Source of the DNA: Motacilla alba alba
Lineage: Eukaryota; Chordata; Aves; Passeriformes; Motacillidae
Direction of reading: 5' to 3'
Length of the DNA: 64,000 nt
Assembly: GCF_015832195.1 (NCBI RefSeq)
Contig: NC_052018.1
Span: 111,509,966 to 111,573,965 of the forward strand
Part shown: positions 22,561-35,225 of the stretch, in pieces
Layout of the letters: the number at the start of each line of letters is the position of its first letter
How positions within the stretch are numbered: the first letter of the stretch is position 1
Position numbers and translations under genes: made by a program
Notes under the pieces: model-generated
Seen by the model: the letters and a program-made list of their open reading frames with translations, nothing else
Told to the model about the DNA's origin: nothing
Database searches by the model: none

Positions 22561-25500
22561 GGTTCAACTGTGGGGCGCTGTATTCATCATGTAAGTCTAA
22601 CACAATAGTCATTGTATGATTCTGAGCTTCAATATCATCCATAACCTATCATCTGGACAGCCTGGAAAACAGAACGGTGCCACGTAATAGGATTTCCAGT
22701 ATCTTACAAACACCTTTTCTTCTCAGATATTTTTAATATTTCAGGATTTTTTTAAAAATTCAAAATAGTGCTAAGAACAGAATAACCCCAGTGACACCTG
22801 TCAGTTTTGGTAATACAGACCTCTGGACAGAAACAATACCGAGTCCACAGGCTGGAATCTCGACTGGAAACCAGCTCGGTTCAGACCAGGAAGCGTTTAA
22901 TTGGTGCTTCTGTTGACTGTAACAGCAGAGGAGCCCAGTGGAAGTTCAGGAGAATTGCATCCTTTGCCACTGCCTAAAAGGCTCCGGTTTGTGGTTTTCT
23001 GTTGCACCTTACCCTGAATAAAAGGTGCTTCGAGAAGAAAATCTTAGTCCAGCATGTTGCTTTCCAAGTATCATTATCCCAAAGTGCCTCGCGTTCCCTT
23101 TCAGCTTCTATTAATCAAAATAAAACTCTGATGTAAACTGCCAAATGAACGAGGTTTTGTTCCTCTGCTGTTAGTTTGGGATCTTGGGTCCGCCACCGGC
23201 TGTCTTTGCAATTTGGCCAAGTCACCGGGGCCTGTGACAGGGAATCCTCTGGGGATCTCCCCGTGGGAAGCTGAGATTCCGCAGGCCGGTGAGGTCCCCC
23301 ATGCACAGCATGCACAGGATTGGCACCACAGCGCCCGTGTGTAGGAACAGCAGCAGCGAGCGGCCAGGGTGGCTCACCCAGCTTACAGAGTCGCTCCAGG
23401 GCTGGCCCTGCCACCTTGCTGACCTCATCATGCCGCTCTCCAAGCCGCACAAAAAGATTCGCTCCCTTTTGCCGAGAGGGTTTTTGCTGGTTTAGCGAAG
23501 TGCGTGGAACGAGCGAGGGGAGAGCAGCAGCAGCAGCAGCACAGAGCACGCAGCTGCAGGGTGGAGAAGAGCAACCCAGTGCAGCCCTGATTTAAATCAG
23601 CTGCACAACCACACCATTAGATTAAACTGCTGATGAAGGTTAAGTTTGGTCTAATCCTTGGCACCGAAGCAGCTGAAATGCTGGAAGATGCTGCTTGCTC
23701 CCAGCTTCATTCCTTACACTGAGAAAAGCCCAAACCATCAGAAGTCCATTAGCATCACTAAAGAGCCGCCCTCCAGGGTGGGCTACAATGATAACGCTCC
23801 TCAGGTACACTGGTGTGAGCAGTGTTTGCGTGCTGAAATAAAAATTAATATTTCGCCTATTCCCTAGATCAGACTGTTTATTTTCCAAACAGATAAAACA
23901 GGGCACACACCATCCCACACTGCCCGCTACTACCTCCTCAAGAAGCTCATTCCTTATCCCAAAGGCGAGATTTGGGATCAAGTCAGGCACTCAGCATCCT
24001 GCAGATCCCACCCTGCCGATGCAGGCAGTGACCAGCCCGGAGTGCTCTGCCTGTGCGGAGTGAAACCTGTCCACAGAGAGTAACAACTGTTGGTCAGAAG
24101 CGCCAGCCCTGGGCACAGGAAGAGCCACAGCTGCATGCAATGCAAACGATGTGGCGTTATTTTAATTGGGTTTCTTTGGATCACGAGTCTCAGGTGCTCC
24201 TGAGAACCTCGTAGGGATAATCTACTGGAAAAGCAGAGGTCAGTGCAGCCCACAGAGCTGGGCTGTTGGCATTTTCTGCCCAGAAACATGTTATAGAAGT
24301 CCATGTAAATAATTGAAGTTTTGCATTGCCAAAAGCACACAGCAGAGCATGAGCACCAGGCTCCACCATCCTGCTGCAGACTCTGCCTGATATTTCCAGG
24401 CTCTTCCAGATAAATAAAGGTTCCTGTATTTCAAGGGACAGGAGCAGCAGCTGACTACAACAACAACCAGTCAGGGTCTGTCAGGTCCCCCGAAACCAGG
24501 GTCACTGCTGCAGCCCAAGAGCCCCCTTCTGTCAGCCGCAGTCTTTCCCCACCTTCTAAACTCTGACAGTTCCAAGGTCACCGAGCCTGATCCCAAGCTC
24601 TCACAGCTGAGGCAGCAAAATTCAGTCTTGCCAGCCCTGCTGAGAAGTCTTGCTCCAGCCCTGACCCCAGTAGTCTTAGTTCTTCTTCCTCTTATATGTG
24701 GTTCCCTTGTGGCTGCCTACAAGGTGTGTGGAGCAAGGAACAGAGCCCCCAGGAGTTATACATGTCTGTCCGTGTTTGTCCAGTCGTGGAAGAGACAATC
24801 ACAGGATGGAATGGATGTAGAGGAGAAACAGGCAACAAAAAAGGTGTCTTCAAAATCACTTAAACCTCCAAGGCTGCAAACTGCAAAATATCAAGTGAGA
24901 TCTAAACAGTCATATAGAATCTAATGAGTACAAACGACTACCTACTTGCTTTGTCTACGCAAAGCCAAAAAAGGCAGTGATGATCACTCTATTTGATTCC
25001 ATGATCCGATCCCTGTGTTACCTTATTTCTCAGGACTACGGCTCTGCGTACCACAACATGCCTGTCAAGATGTGGATTTACAGGTTACACTGTAGTAGAA
25101 CCTGCTGGTTTTCAGCTCCAATCGACATCTGCTTGTCGGTACATGCCTGACAGAGTTGCAGTCCAGATTAGGAAACATTTGTTTATGCCCCAAAATCCCC
25201 AACATATTTTTCCAGCTATGTTCCCAGTGCTGAGCTCCATGCCACTCCAGCTCTCTGGTAGTCAGCTCTCACACTGCTTCCTGGTATAAAATTGATTAGA
25301 AGCAGCGTGAAATGTTATCAAGCTGACCCTCGGGAGGCTCGGCCCAAAAATAACAGATGGGAAAAGTGGCCTTTTGATTAAACTTTCAATTGCCAAAAAC
25401 TGTACATTTCCCCTCACCGTGCATGTGCACACACGTTGTAACTCAAGAGAAGTCCATGCAAGCTGCAAAGAGCTTAGAACAGGCCTATTCTTATCAACAC

Positions 25501-26642
25501 TGGTGTTGCTGAAGTCAGCAGGACGCTGGCCATCAGCTTCAGCGGTGGCAGGAAAAGGGTCCTTTGTTCCACTTTTTATTTCACATCTCTCTCTTCCTGG
25601 TGTGGCTCAGCTGATCCCGGGGAGAGGATGCGAAAGTAACCAGAGCAGGCCCGGGCTGGCTGCCCGTGACACAAGAGCTGCTGGAGGGGGTGGTGGCAGC
25701 TGCTTGGGAAAGCCATGCAGATTTTCAGGCATTCTCTAAAGCCCAGGCCAAGGTGCTTTCAGGGTGGTTCTGGGTAAGTGCACTTCGTACCTTCCCGAGG
25801 TCAAAAAATGACCAAAAATCTCTTCTGGTAAAATCCCGAGAGACCCAGGTGCCACTGCAAGGAGACAAAGGAGCTACAAAGGATTGTGGTGGGAAGAAAA
25901 ACGACAAAGAAAGCAGCACATCTCCATGCACGCCTGTACTGATATGAACCTCTGATAATACAAATCTGATTTACATATTCATATATTTATATGCCTGACT
26001 GTTCCCATTTCAAAGAGTCTTATTGCCTAAATTGCTGCAGAATAGCCAGATGTAAAAGAATGAGGGCAGGATGGGATAGCAGACCTTGGAACCTGAATTT
26101 CCAGGCCTCGGTAGGGTAGCTTTGCCACGGTCTCGTTTGCATAGGTTTTTCACTCTGTTCCAGGAGTGCCAGCTCACTTTGAGCCACTCATACATAGAGC
26201 ATCTATGGTAGAGATTAGTAAGAGAACAGCTTGACTAGGGATTAAAACACAAATGTGTGTGTCTCCAGGCCCAACTTTTAGAGCTCACCCCTCATCCATG
26301 TAAAACTGGCCATATCCAGTGACAGGCCAGGAGCTGCTGCCGTTTGGAGAACAACACATACCAAAATTGATCACTGCTTTCCCGGAGGGTTCGGCGCTGG
26401 CCAGACCAGGACCTGCCTCTGTGGGGCACAGCAGGACCCTGTGGTGGCTTTTTTGCATGTCAACAGAGCCACAATCAGTTTAAAACTGGTTTTGAGACCT
26501 GCAGATGAATGACAAGAGCCAGGCATTGTAACAAGTAATGATTACCATTATTCTGAGAACGGGGCTTGAGAGGAGCTGGCAGGAGCTAACAGGATGAGGA
26601 ACATACACATTCATCCACACTTCTCTTTCTCTCTTTTCAAAG
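22561..26642. other. Non-coding stretch
   Basis: No supported exon, RNA gene or named repeat. A short (AGC)n run lies near 23525-23540. Confidence 0.5.
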
Positions 26643-26779
26643 GATTCGAGGACCTTTATGTCCCAACTCCAGCTGTAGTTCCTCAAAATTTGAGGAGGGC
26701 AGCTCCACTGCAGCACCATCACTTCTTTCTACACCCATTTTCTCTCTTTCCCCACCATGTTCAACCACGGGGTTTGTAA
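26643..26779 (+). CDS. Candidate terminal exon (very weak)
   Basis: A pyrimidine-rich acceptor ending ttttcaaag is followed by an open frame with two leading bases reading FEDLYVPTPAVVPQNLRRAA and ending at TAA 26777-26779. No AATAAA lies close by, and an A17 tract follows at 26788. The composition is unremarkable and the protein is not recognised. Chance is at least as likely as a real exon. Confidence 0.15.
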
Positions 26780-26787
26780 TGTGTACC

Positions 26788-26804
26788 AAAAAAAAAAAAA
26801 AAAA
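26788..26804 (+). repeat. A17 homopolymer
   Basis: Seventeen A; no poly(A) signal or target-site duplication was found around it. Confidence 0.9.
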
Positions 26805-27299
26805 GTTTCCAAAACACTTATTTAGTAATTCTCAGGGAGTTCCAAATCCGTTATGGTGAGGGTATTTGAGAAGCAACGGAAAGAAAGAAGAAAAGTCACA
26901 CGTGCTCTGTCTTGAGCAAGGAGTCGGGATTCAGTCAGGGCAGCTGGGTGTACCTATGTGGAGCCTGCACACCCACAGCAATTTAAGGTAATATTTTGGT
27001 CACCAGGCGGAGACCCCAGGTACGCACTGGTTTAAGATCAGATTTGCGAGAGGCAGAAATTGGTACCGCATTCTAGGCCTGTTGTTTAACATTCTATGTA
27101 TGCAAGATAGAGAACGAAAGAATAAGAATTATCTTTAAATCCCTGCTAAATCATGCCCTGCTTTCTCAAGGCAACCTCGAGCTTTAGTAGTTCAGACAGA
27201 TTCTCTAGCTGACAATTAATATTAATGGGTAGATTTCACAATGTGGCATTATCACACTGTGCGATGGGTGGGCATACCATCTGCGTTTTGGCAGGTATT

Positions 27300-28060
27300 A
27301 AATGTAATCAAAGGGATTACTTGGCTCAGGAAGAAATAGAAAACCTTGGGTTTGTTTAGGCTTTTTCTTCTTTTGTTTGGACGCAGCTCTAGGTGCACTT
27401 AGCTGTTTTCGCCTCGTCCTTTTGTTTCTTGTGATGAAGGCTTCCGAGTTTACACGGGGAACGAGAGCCGGGTAACCAGCACATTGTGTCAGTGGGAGCG
27501 AGGACCGATGCGCCTGAGAGCTCCCTCTTTCTCATGCATTGTTGTTTTGGGATCGATTGGCAGCTCGTTTAGGGGTCCGCTGCTGCCTTTCAGAAGGTTA
27601 AGCTGCGAATTTAAGCAGTGAAGGAATTAAAGGCAAAATTTATTTAGATAATCAACCGATCGGACCCTTTTCAAGATAAAAGCTGAAGAAATCAGGTGTG
27701 TGAACAGATGCACGCAGAGGACTTTGTCCTCATCTTCCCGCAAAGCAAATACTAAGTGCCAACTTTCCGGGGGGATGGGGGAAGGAAATTCCCCTCCTTC
27801 CCCTTTCCTCCTCCCAGCCCAGGCACAAACAAGCCCCCGAGCATCAGCAACACTAAAGGGAGGAGATTAAGTTTTAAACTTTGGGAAAGCTATCGATTTG
27901 GCAGCCTCTCTCCTCTCCTGTCTGTGCCCCAGCTGATTGTAACTAAGTAATCCTCATCAATCTGTGGTAATGCAGGACCATGTTTATTGCTGTAGTAGTT
28001 AAGTTGTTGTTAATTTTACACTAAACGGTTGTTATGATGATGAATGAGCAGCTCGGGCTG
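27300..28060. other. Conserved-looking non-coding block
   Basis: AT-rich DNA with many retained isolated CpGs (about 27400-27680) and little low-complexity sequence, lying just upstream of the GC-rich patch at 28.5 kb. No exon is supported. It looks like regulatory DNA. Confidence 0.35.
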
Positions 28061-28164
28061 CCACCCAGGGGACTTCAGCCCGTGCAACCGACAAAAGGGA
28101 GATCGCAGGGGGAAGATCAGGGAAAACCCAGAGCGCCCACCCGAGAAGTTTCTGCGGGACCATG

Positions 28165-28206
<42 letters not shown>
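28165..28206 (+). repeat. A42 homopolymer with A/G-rich tail
   Basis: Forty-two A followed by a GGAAGGAAG-type purine tail to about 28230. No retroposed gene body was recognised upstream. The length is likely to be variable. Confidence 0.95.
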
Positions 28207-28208
<2 letters not shown>

Positions 28209-28427
28209 AAGGAAGAAAAAAGAAAAAGGCAGAAGCTGATCTTCAGGTTTGTATTTTAATTTGGACGCTGTGGGGTAAAAGGTGCTGCTTAAGTGTAATT
28301 GCAATTCTTTTACATACTGGCTGGGATCAAAGAGGGGAACGAAAGCTCAAGTGATTTCCCTCCCCGGCCGAGCAAAGCAACTGATGGGATCCTGCCCAAA
28401 AAGCATCGCCTTCATTAGTTCTTGGGG

Positions 28428-28441
28428 AAAAAAAAAAAAAA
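28428..28441 (+). repeat. A14 homopolymer
   Basis: Fourteen A just upstream of the GC-rich minisatellite region. Confidence 0.9.
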
Positions 28442-28587
28442 CATCTATAAATTCACTCCCTCCCGGGGCTTTCCTGCGGCGGGAAGGTTCGATAATGCAA
28501 ACTGCGGGCGTGAATCGGCGGGCAGCCTCCTTCCCGGGCGGAGAGCCGTGTACCCCTCAGGAGCCCGGGCTGCCGCGTCCCGAGTGG

Positions 28588-28815
28588 CACCCCGTGTCCC
28601 GTGCGGCACCCCGTGTCCCGTGCGGCACCCCGTGTCCCGGGTAGCACCCCGTGTCCCGGGGGGCAGCCCGTGTCCCCGGTGGCACCCCGTGTCCCGTGCG
28701 GCACCCCGTGTCCCGGGGGGCAGCCCGTGTCCCGTGCGGCACCCCGTGTCCCGGGGGGCAGCCCGTGTCCCGTGCGGCACCCCGTGTCCCGGGGGGCACC
28801 CCGTGTCCCGTGCGG
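28588..28815. repeat. 19-bp GC-rich minisatellite, 12 units
   Basis: Twelve units of exactly 19 bp (for example CACCCCGTGTCCCGTGCGG) start at 28588, 28607, 28626 and every 19 bases to 28797. Units differ at position 3 (CACCCC or CAGCCC) and in the last six bases (GTGCGG, GGGGGG, GGGTAG or CGGTGG). From unit 6 on, the GTGCGG and GGGGGG types alternate, giving a 38-bp higher-order period. Because 19 is not a multiple of three and the unit lacks stops, several frames on both strands are open across it; these are not genes. Confidence 0.97.
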
Positions 28816-29048
28816 CGGGTGGTGGCGGTGCCCGCCCGGGCGGGGCCGCGCTCGGCGCTGCCTTTGTCCCGCCGCCACCGCCGCGTCCGCGGGAGGGCAG
28901 CGCCCCCGTGCGGCCCCGGCGCGGCTCTGCCGGCCCCGGATCGCTCGTCCCGAAGCCCGCTGGGTTTTTCTCGCCCGGGGGTGCAGCTGGTGGTTTCCGA
29001 GCTCAGCGGTGCCGGGAAGAAGTGCCCAAACCGCCCCAGCTGAGGTGG
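28816..29048. promoter_or_regulatory. CpG-rich stretch after the minisatellite
   Basis: Dense CpG sequence continues for about 200 bp after the last repeat unit and ends where the CR1 fragment begins. With 28480-28588 it forms a small CpG island around the minisatellite. It could be a promoter or simply GC-rich DNA near the repeat. Confidence 0.5.
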
Positions 29049-29530
29049 GCACGGTGCTGTTGGAGCGAGTCTAGAGGAAGGCAACAAAGATGGTTGAAGG
29101 GCTGGAGTATCTCTCCCGCAAGGAAAAGCTGATGGAGTTGGGGCTGTTCAGCCTCAAGAAGAGACAATTTGAGGGGATGTCGTCAATATATATAAATATC
29201 TAAAAGGAGGGTGCTGAGAAGATGGAGCCAGACTCTTCTTGGTGGTGTCAACCAACAGAATAAGAAGCAACAACAGCCAGGAATTGATGCCCAAGAAGTT
29301 CCACCCTCTTGGTGAAACGAACATGAGCAAAAACTTTACTGTGTGGGTGACCAAGCACTGGAACAGATTGCCCCAAGAGGGCATGGGGTCCCCCTCACCA
29401 GAGATATTCCACAACTGCCTGGACACAATCCTGTGCCACATGCTCTGGGATGACCCTCCTTGAGAAGGGAGGTTGGACCAGGTGCCTCACTGAGGTCCCT
29501 CCCAGCCTGAGCAGTTCTGGGATTCTCTGC
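29049..29530 (+). mobile_element. CR1 LINE, 5'-truncated 3' end fragment
   Basis: The sequence follows the known layout of the 3' end of avian CR1 elements. It starts with a GCACGGTGCTGTTGGAGCG segment, then a GAAAAGCTGATGGAGTTGGG segment and a TATAAATATCTAAAAGGAGG segment. It continues through an ACTGGAACAGATTGCC segment, GGTTGGACCAGGTGCCTC and a CCCAGCCTGAGCAGTTCTGG end. These match the last part of the reverse-transcriptase ORF and the short 3' UTR. The frame is broken by stops and small indels, so the copy is dead. The upstream part of the element is missing, as is usual for CR1. It supports a bird or other sauropsid genome. The exact subfamily cannot be given without a search. Confidence 0.9.
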
Positions 29531-30949
29531 CTCCCTCCATCATTCAGCCAAGGCCTGCAGAGGAGAGGCTCCAACAGGCCACAGGAGAGTTACAAGTGAA
29601 TGCAGCCACATCTCTGGGTCAGAGCTCCATGTGTCAGAGGGACAGCAGGGGAACCTCACTCGAGAATGAAGAATTAGATCTTGTTCTCCCAGATAATCCA
29701 GGCTTTTACTTCCAAACAACAGCCAAACATGGGGATGATTAAGGATGTAATCAGAAGGTAGTAATCAGTATTGTCAGAGATGGAAAAATGTACTAACCAG
29801 ACCTCCCAAGCTCAACAAGAGCAGACCCGAAGGGCTAAAGTTCAAGAGGGATCTCAGCTATTTTAGATTATTCTAAAAAGTTCTCACAAAGCCAGTAAAG
29901 GATAAAATATCATTTGTATATTTACTGCAAAAAATACTGTGTCCACTTTTCTTTCCCTGCCATGACAGCTCAGATTTAGCATGTGCAGGGGTCCCCCAGT
30001 TCTGAGGGGTGTCCCATAGCAGTCTGGGACTGCTGGAATGACAGTAAATAACTATTGCCAGGTGACATCCAGTGTTCAGACACCAGGGAAGCAGCTCAAG
30101 TCAGAGGGGGCCAGAAGACAGGATTTCAACTTGCTCTGGCCTTGTCCCAACTCCAGACAATCCTAGGCTTGCTCAGCAAAGCTCCTTTGGCTTTTATGAG
30201 AGATCAGAGCTGGGCAGAGAATGGTTCGGGTTACATTTCAACACGGACACCTGCCCCAGAGCCTGCCTTACCTGGATGAGGGCCAGATGTGGGTGAGTCA
30301 CCTAACGAGTCCTCAAGAGCCATTCTCAAGGTGTTCAAGTCTTTGTTTCCCTGTCACACCAAGTAACTGGTGAAGCACGCTGGCATGTCAAACAATGGCA
30401 CCATTAATTGTAAGGACCTTTGGCGGTGCTACTTTTCCACGGTCACTAGCATCTCCAGACTCTCAGCCTAGTAAAACAGCAACCCCTCTCCAGCCTCTTT
30501 GCAACTCGAACAGGACTATTACACGAGTGCTCCAAGGGCTGGGAGGCTCCTTAAGCCATGTCTGGTTATCATATACTTTCCATACCTATAGTTAACACTA
30601 ATTTGGGCATATAATTCAAAGCATCACCATGGTAACTCTTTCCAGACGCTGAGATGTACCCATGACAGACAGGATTCTCTCAAGAGAGCCAACACAAAAA
30701 AAAGTTCTAGGTGGCTCTATAAGCTCAACAGCCCATCACTAACCCCTTGCACATCCAACTAGTACCCTTACTGAGTGGGTGAGATCCATCCATAAGGGAT
30801 TAAGAGATGCCTCTTACATCACCACAAGTACCAGATGAGTAAAACACTCCATCTCAACTTCAACACCACAGTCCAGCCAGCACCAACAAAACCTCACCGT
30901 AAATTCAGATTGCAAACAGCAGATTATCTTATGTCCTTTTAGAATAAAA
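29531..30949. other. Non-coding stretch after CR1
   Basis: No supported exon or further named repeat. CpG density is low from here to the right end. Confidence 0.5.
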
Positions 30950-31060
30950 CAACACTATTATCTGCTGGTAAAACAAGGAGCAAGTGGACATGGTGGTGAT
31001 TCTGGAGGTTTGATTTGTCAGAGCCAAGAAATAAAACTGTGCTAAGTGCCTATTGTCCAG
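30950..31060 (+). repeat. Diverged dispersed repeat, copy 1
   Basis: About 110 bp align by eye with 35113-35225 in the same orientation. Shared words include ctgc-ggt, agcaa-tgga, ggtgattct-gaggttt, cagagc-gagaaa, aaact-tgctaagt. The family is not recognised; an old SINE or DNA-transposon remnant is possible. Confidence 0.5.
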
Positions 31061-34000
31061 GAGAACAGCAAGAAATACTGTGCTTGCGTTGTTTCACACA
31101 CTTAGTTTGTCCTGAACCTCCCTGTTGTGCTCAGAGTACCTCACAAATGGCAGCAGCTCCCCCTTGGGCCCTGCCATAAGGGTCTGGGCCACCTGCCTGG
31201 CTCCACCTGCCGGCTTTATCTCGGAGCAGGAGAGGACATGTGATGGGCAACCTTCGAACTCTTGCTCCCCAGTCAGAAATACGGCCTCATCTCATCAGGT
31301 GCCCAGCAAAAAGACAACTTCTGCCACAAACCGCTTGTGATCCAATGTGTTCCCAAGGCAGTGGCCAATATTTACTTCCTGTTATGATTAGCAGCAATTG
31401 GACTATTGAAAACAGACAAGTGTATCAGCACTCTTTAAAAATTAATGGGCAATAAACAGAATAAATGAATGCCAGTTCTTCCTTATTGACGTGGCTATAC
31501 CTGTTCTGTGCATGCTGTTCCTACCTTCCGTTCCGAGGGGAATACACCTCCTGTGCCACGTCAGGTCTTGTGGCACCCTAAACCAGGAGGGGACACAGCC
31601 ATAATCTCTGAATATATTCAATTATCCAACACTGCAAGCAGCATGGGCTGGAGCACACAATATTCAAGTCTTCCCACAGATCTGTCACTGCCTTTCAGCA
31701 TTTCTTTCAGCAATTCACTCAGCCAACTGCATTTATTTCCTCCTCCCCAAGGGACATATTCCATGTATGTAGCCAAAGGACCCAATCCATGGCTACCCTT
31801 GTGTAGGACAGGGTTCCCTGCAGGATTATCCTCTGTGCATGTGGATCCATGCTCCCACACGAGATTGAGTCTTTTGCCAAGGTCTCATGTCAGTGACTGG
31901 TGGAAAGAAGAGACTGCTGGGTGGTCCTACCCCTAAATTATTTGCTGACTGCTTCCCTAGGGACCATGGCAACTGTGGCACAGACAAGAGAATCCCTAAG
32001 GACAGCACTGAATTGGGTCACAGCCAGCCACTTGCAGGAGAAAAAGGGAGATGTCCTCGTGTTGGCATGGGGATGAGGCGCTGTCCCTCTTCTGTAGGGG
32101 CCAGAATCATCTCTAGTCTCAACAATCTACGCTCTAAATTAAGGGCTACAATCCAGGAGGAGAAAGCAAAATAAAAGGAAGCAGCAGCAATACGAAGAGA
32201 CCAGGCATTTTTTCCTGGCTCACTTGCTCTTAATGGAGATAACAATACCTCACTCCTTGACAGCAAAGCAGGGAGACTTAATGCATGGAAGTTTGCCAAG
32301 TAAATTGAGATCTTGGTACAATAGGCACTTTCGACATGCACAACTCCTGGCTTATTAAAGCAAAACAAAAGCCGCTCACCTTGAGGAGCGTTTAGAAATT
32401 AGGAGCCACGGTTCCCCATGGCACAACACTCCACAGGATTATTTAAGCCTGCACACATCCGACCAGCAATGCTTGACTAGCTAAATACCCAACACCAAGG
32501 AAGAAAACAGCAGAGGACGCTGTCTGGACTGAAGGACTGCTCCGTCTCCTCCACACAATTTCCCAGGCATTCTCCAGGGCCCCACTCTGCTCCCTTTGAG
32601 CGATGTCTGAGTTTCAAACCAGGCACTGCATCGTGACCTTATCATATCCTTACATCCAGTATAAAAGTACGTGTGAGGGAAGAAGGGCTGCACGTAAGTG
32701 GCCTATTTAGAAAGGTCCCAGAATACTTTTTGTGCAATTTTCCCCTCAGTTCCCATCCATCCATCCATCCCTGCCTCCCTCCCTGCTGAAGTGGCAGGTA
32801 ACCTGAGCAAGAGCAGCGTGTGAATTGATTTGGAGGCGATCAGCGCATCGGCGTTCAGCTCTGGCCAGCTGCCGCGCCATTGATTGCCTCGGCATCGATT
32901 TGCACACCATTCCCGCTCACCTGCCAAGTCAGATGGAGAAGGAACAATGAAGTGAAAAGAAAATTATGTATTTGTAGTAGACACTTTCACCTCTCTCCAC
33001 GTTCTCCCTCGGGAGAAGTTAAGAGACCTGGACTGATTTCAGTGCTACTTTTAGCAAGTGTTAGGAGAGAAGTCAGTACAAAAAAGGGGACAACAGGGAT
33101 GACCCTCTTCCTCCGTTCCCTTTGGCAAGAACCACCTACAGCATACAAGAAACTAATATTTGTGCCTATAACAGAGGCAGAGATACAGCAAGGCAGAGTT
33201 TTGGCTGATAAATAAATATTTTGCTGTACTGCACCAGCCATAGATGACACAGTTTTCTAGTTGCTTACACCTCATCTAAAAAGGGGACTTGAGCACTCCA
33301 ATACACAAGTATTTCAGGTATCTACATCAGTAGCAAGGATATTTCTCTTGTGTCACATGTAAAATTCTCTAATGCTGGATAACTCCAACTTAAATATATC
33401 CCATTTATAGTGTCCTGTCTTTTTTTTACTTTCTTCTTTGAACACAAAATAGCATTTAACTGGTTCACCACCTTCCTTCCCCAAACCCTACACAGATTCT
33501 GACAACATTGTTCCAAAAATCACTCCAGAATACTCCCATTACGGGCACTAGTCAGTGACTCTCAGAAGACCTGGTTTCATGTATCCCTTGTGAAAAGGGG
33601 TGTTAGGGTGTTCCTAAATCAACGGGAATGCACCACGTGTGACACTGAGCTGGACAAGGAGCCCCAGTGCCAGGGGACAGAAACAATGAAAGCAAATAGA
33701 TGCATAAATGAGGGAAAGCACTATGCCGGGCTGTTACACAAGATGCTTCAAAAGCAAACTCAGACTCAGAAAATTCCTAATCTGCAAACTACTGAAAGTA
33801 GGAAATTATAACCCAGCCAGTGTCACACCCTACTTGTCACATTTTATCTTTTCTCCCTTGTGCATCTACTATTGGTCACTGTCAGACAAAAACATTGTGT
33901 TAGAAGGGAGTTTGGTTTGACATTGGAGAGACATTCCTACGCTCTTGTCTATTGGGAAATTTAATTTTCACAACATGTGTCAAATAGGTGTTATTTTTCC

Positions 34001-35112
34001 TTCCTAAAGAGTTTGCAGAAACAGGCAGAGTAATTAAAGGTTGCACTTGCAGATACCATCACTATCATAGTTATTACACAATGCAGTCATATTATTACAG
34101 TCACCACCGCGTCGTGTTCCTCTGGTTTCGGTTTTATCAGCTGGAGACACTTGCTTTCTAATTTCAGGTACATTGCAGGCTTCTAGTGAATTTGGGTTTA
34201 AATGGCCACCTATTTAAGAGTGCTGGGTAACCTTTGCTTTGTCATCCTGCTTCCAGAAGAGTCTTTCAGAAGAACTCAGCTTACCTTTAAGCGCTGCCAA
34301 AAAAAAACCCAAAACAGCCTGGCACCATAAATTGACCAGCAATTTATAGGGTCTTTTGGGTGACAGAACCTGCAGAATGAAGAGAAACTCAAAACACCGC
34401 AGAGCAATTCAGGGTTCTGTAAAGGCTCTGCCGACAGGAACCCAACACATTTATGGAATATTTTTCTCTCCCATTTACAGAGATTTAGATTATAGAGAGA
34501 ATTTAAATTGTAAACTGAGGTATCAATACCTGCATAGGTGTCCCCATTTAATCAAGCGACTCCTATCCTTTTGTGCTCTTCTAAAGTAATTGGTTTCAGA
34601 GAATAAAACATTCATCATCTATTTCCAAGCAACACATCACACTAACCCTTCTCTCTGTCCACCTTCTCCCTTCAGACACTTCTTGATCCCTTCCTCCCCA
34701 TGCAGATTGTGAAGGTAATGTTCCTTTTGCCTGGGCCTTTTGCCCCAGCCATTTTACTCTTGTGCTTTGAATTCCTCTAGCATCCTCCTCTGTGCCATCA
34801 CAGCATCTTCAGATGCCTTGTTCTGAGCCTTCCAGCTTCTCCTCTCTGCTTATTCATCCTCATTTCCCAGTGTTCAGCCCCAGCAACCCCAGTCCTGCTG
34901 CTAAACCACCATCAGCCTCACACACAGGAAACTCCACATGCCCAAGGGTCCCCTCTCACCTTTGCCCCCTCCATAAAGTGATCCTGAAAGCCCTGTTCTT
35001 CCTCTACAACATAATACAGGACTCGTTGCTTTTGTGACATCTGTGAGAAACTGATAACGAAGCTGATAATGAAAATGTTATCGACTATTGAGGTACGGTC
35101 AGTCCACATTAC
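31061..35112. other. Non-coding stretch
   Basis: No supported exon. A (CCAT)n tract lies at 32753-32770, continuing as CCCT-rich sequence to 32785. Open frames up to about 140 codons occur (31508-31936) but have no splice or family support. Confidence 0.5.
32753..32785 (+). repeat. (CCAT)n microsatellite
   Basis: Four to five CCAT units followed by CCCT/GCCT units. Confidence 0.85.
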
Positions 35113-35225
35113 AAAGTTTATTAACTGCAGGTGGAACAAACAGCAACTGGACACAGTGGTAGGTGATTCTGAAGGTTTAACTTTTCAGAGCTGAGAAACA
35201 AAACTCTGCTAAGTACGTATGGTCT
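35113..35225 (+). repeat. Diverged dispersed repeat, copy 2
   Basis: Aligns by eye with 30950-31060 over its whole length with several small gaps. A possible third partial copy (agagccaagaaatgaaaactctg) lies at 38802-38826. Unidentified family. Confidence 0.5.

Noticed and set aside
28422..29132. Open frames of 110-236 codons across the 28.4-29.1 kb region on both strands
   Set aside because: They translate the 19-bp minisatellite in different frames and run into the CR1 fragment; the periodic peptide is a by-product of the repeat.
31508..31936. 142-codon open frame, considered as a retroelement remnant
   Set aside because: No reverse-transcriptase, gag or integrase motif could be seen and no flanking terminal repeats were found.
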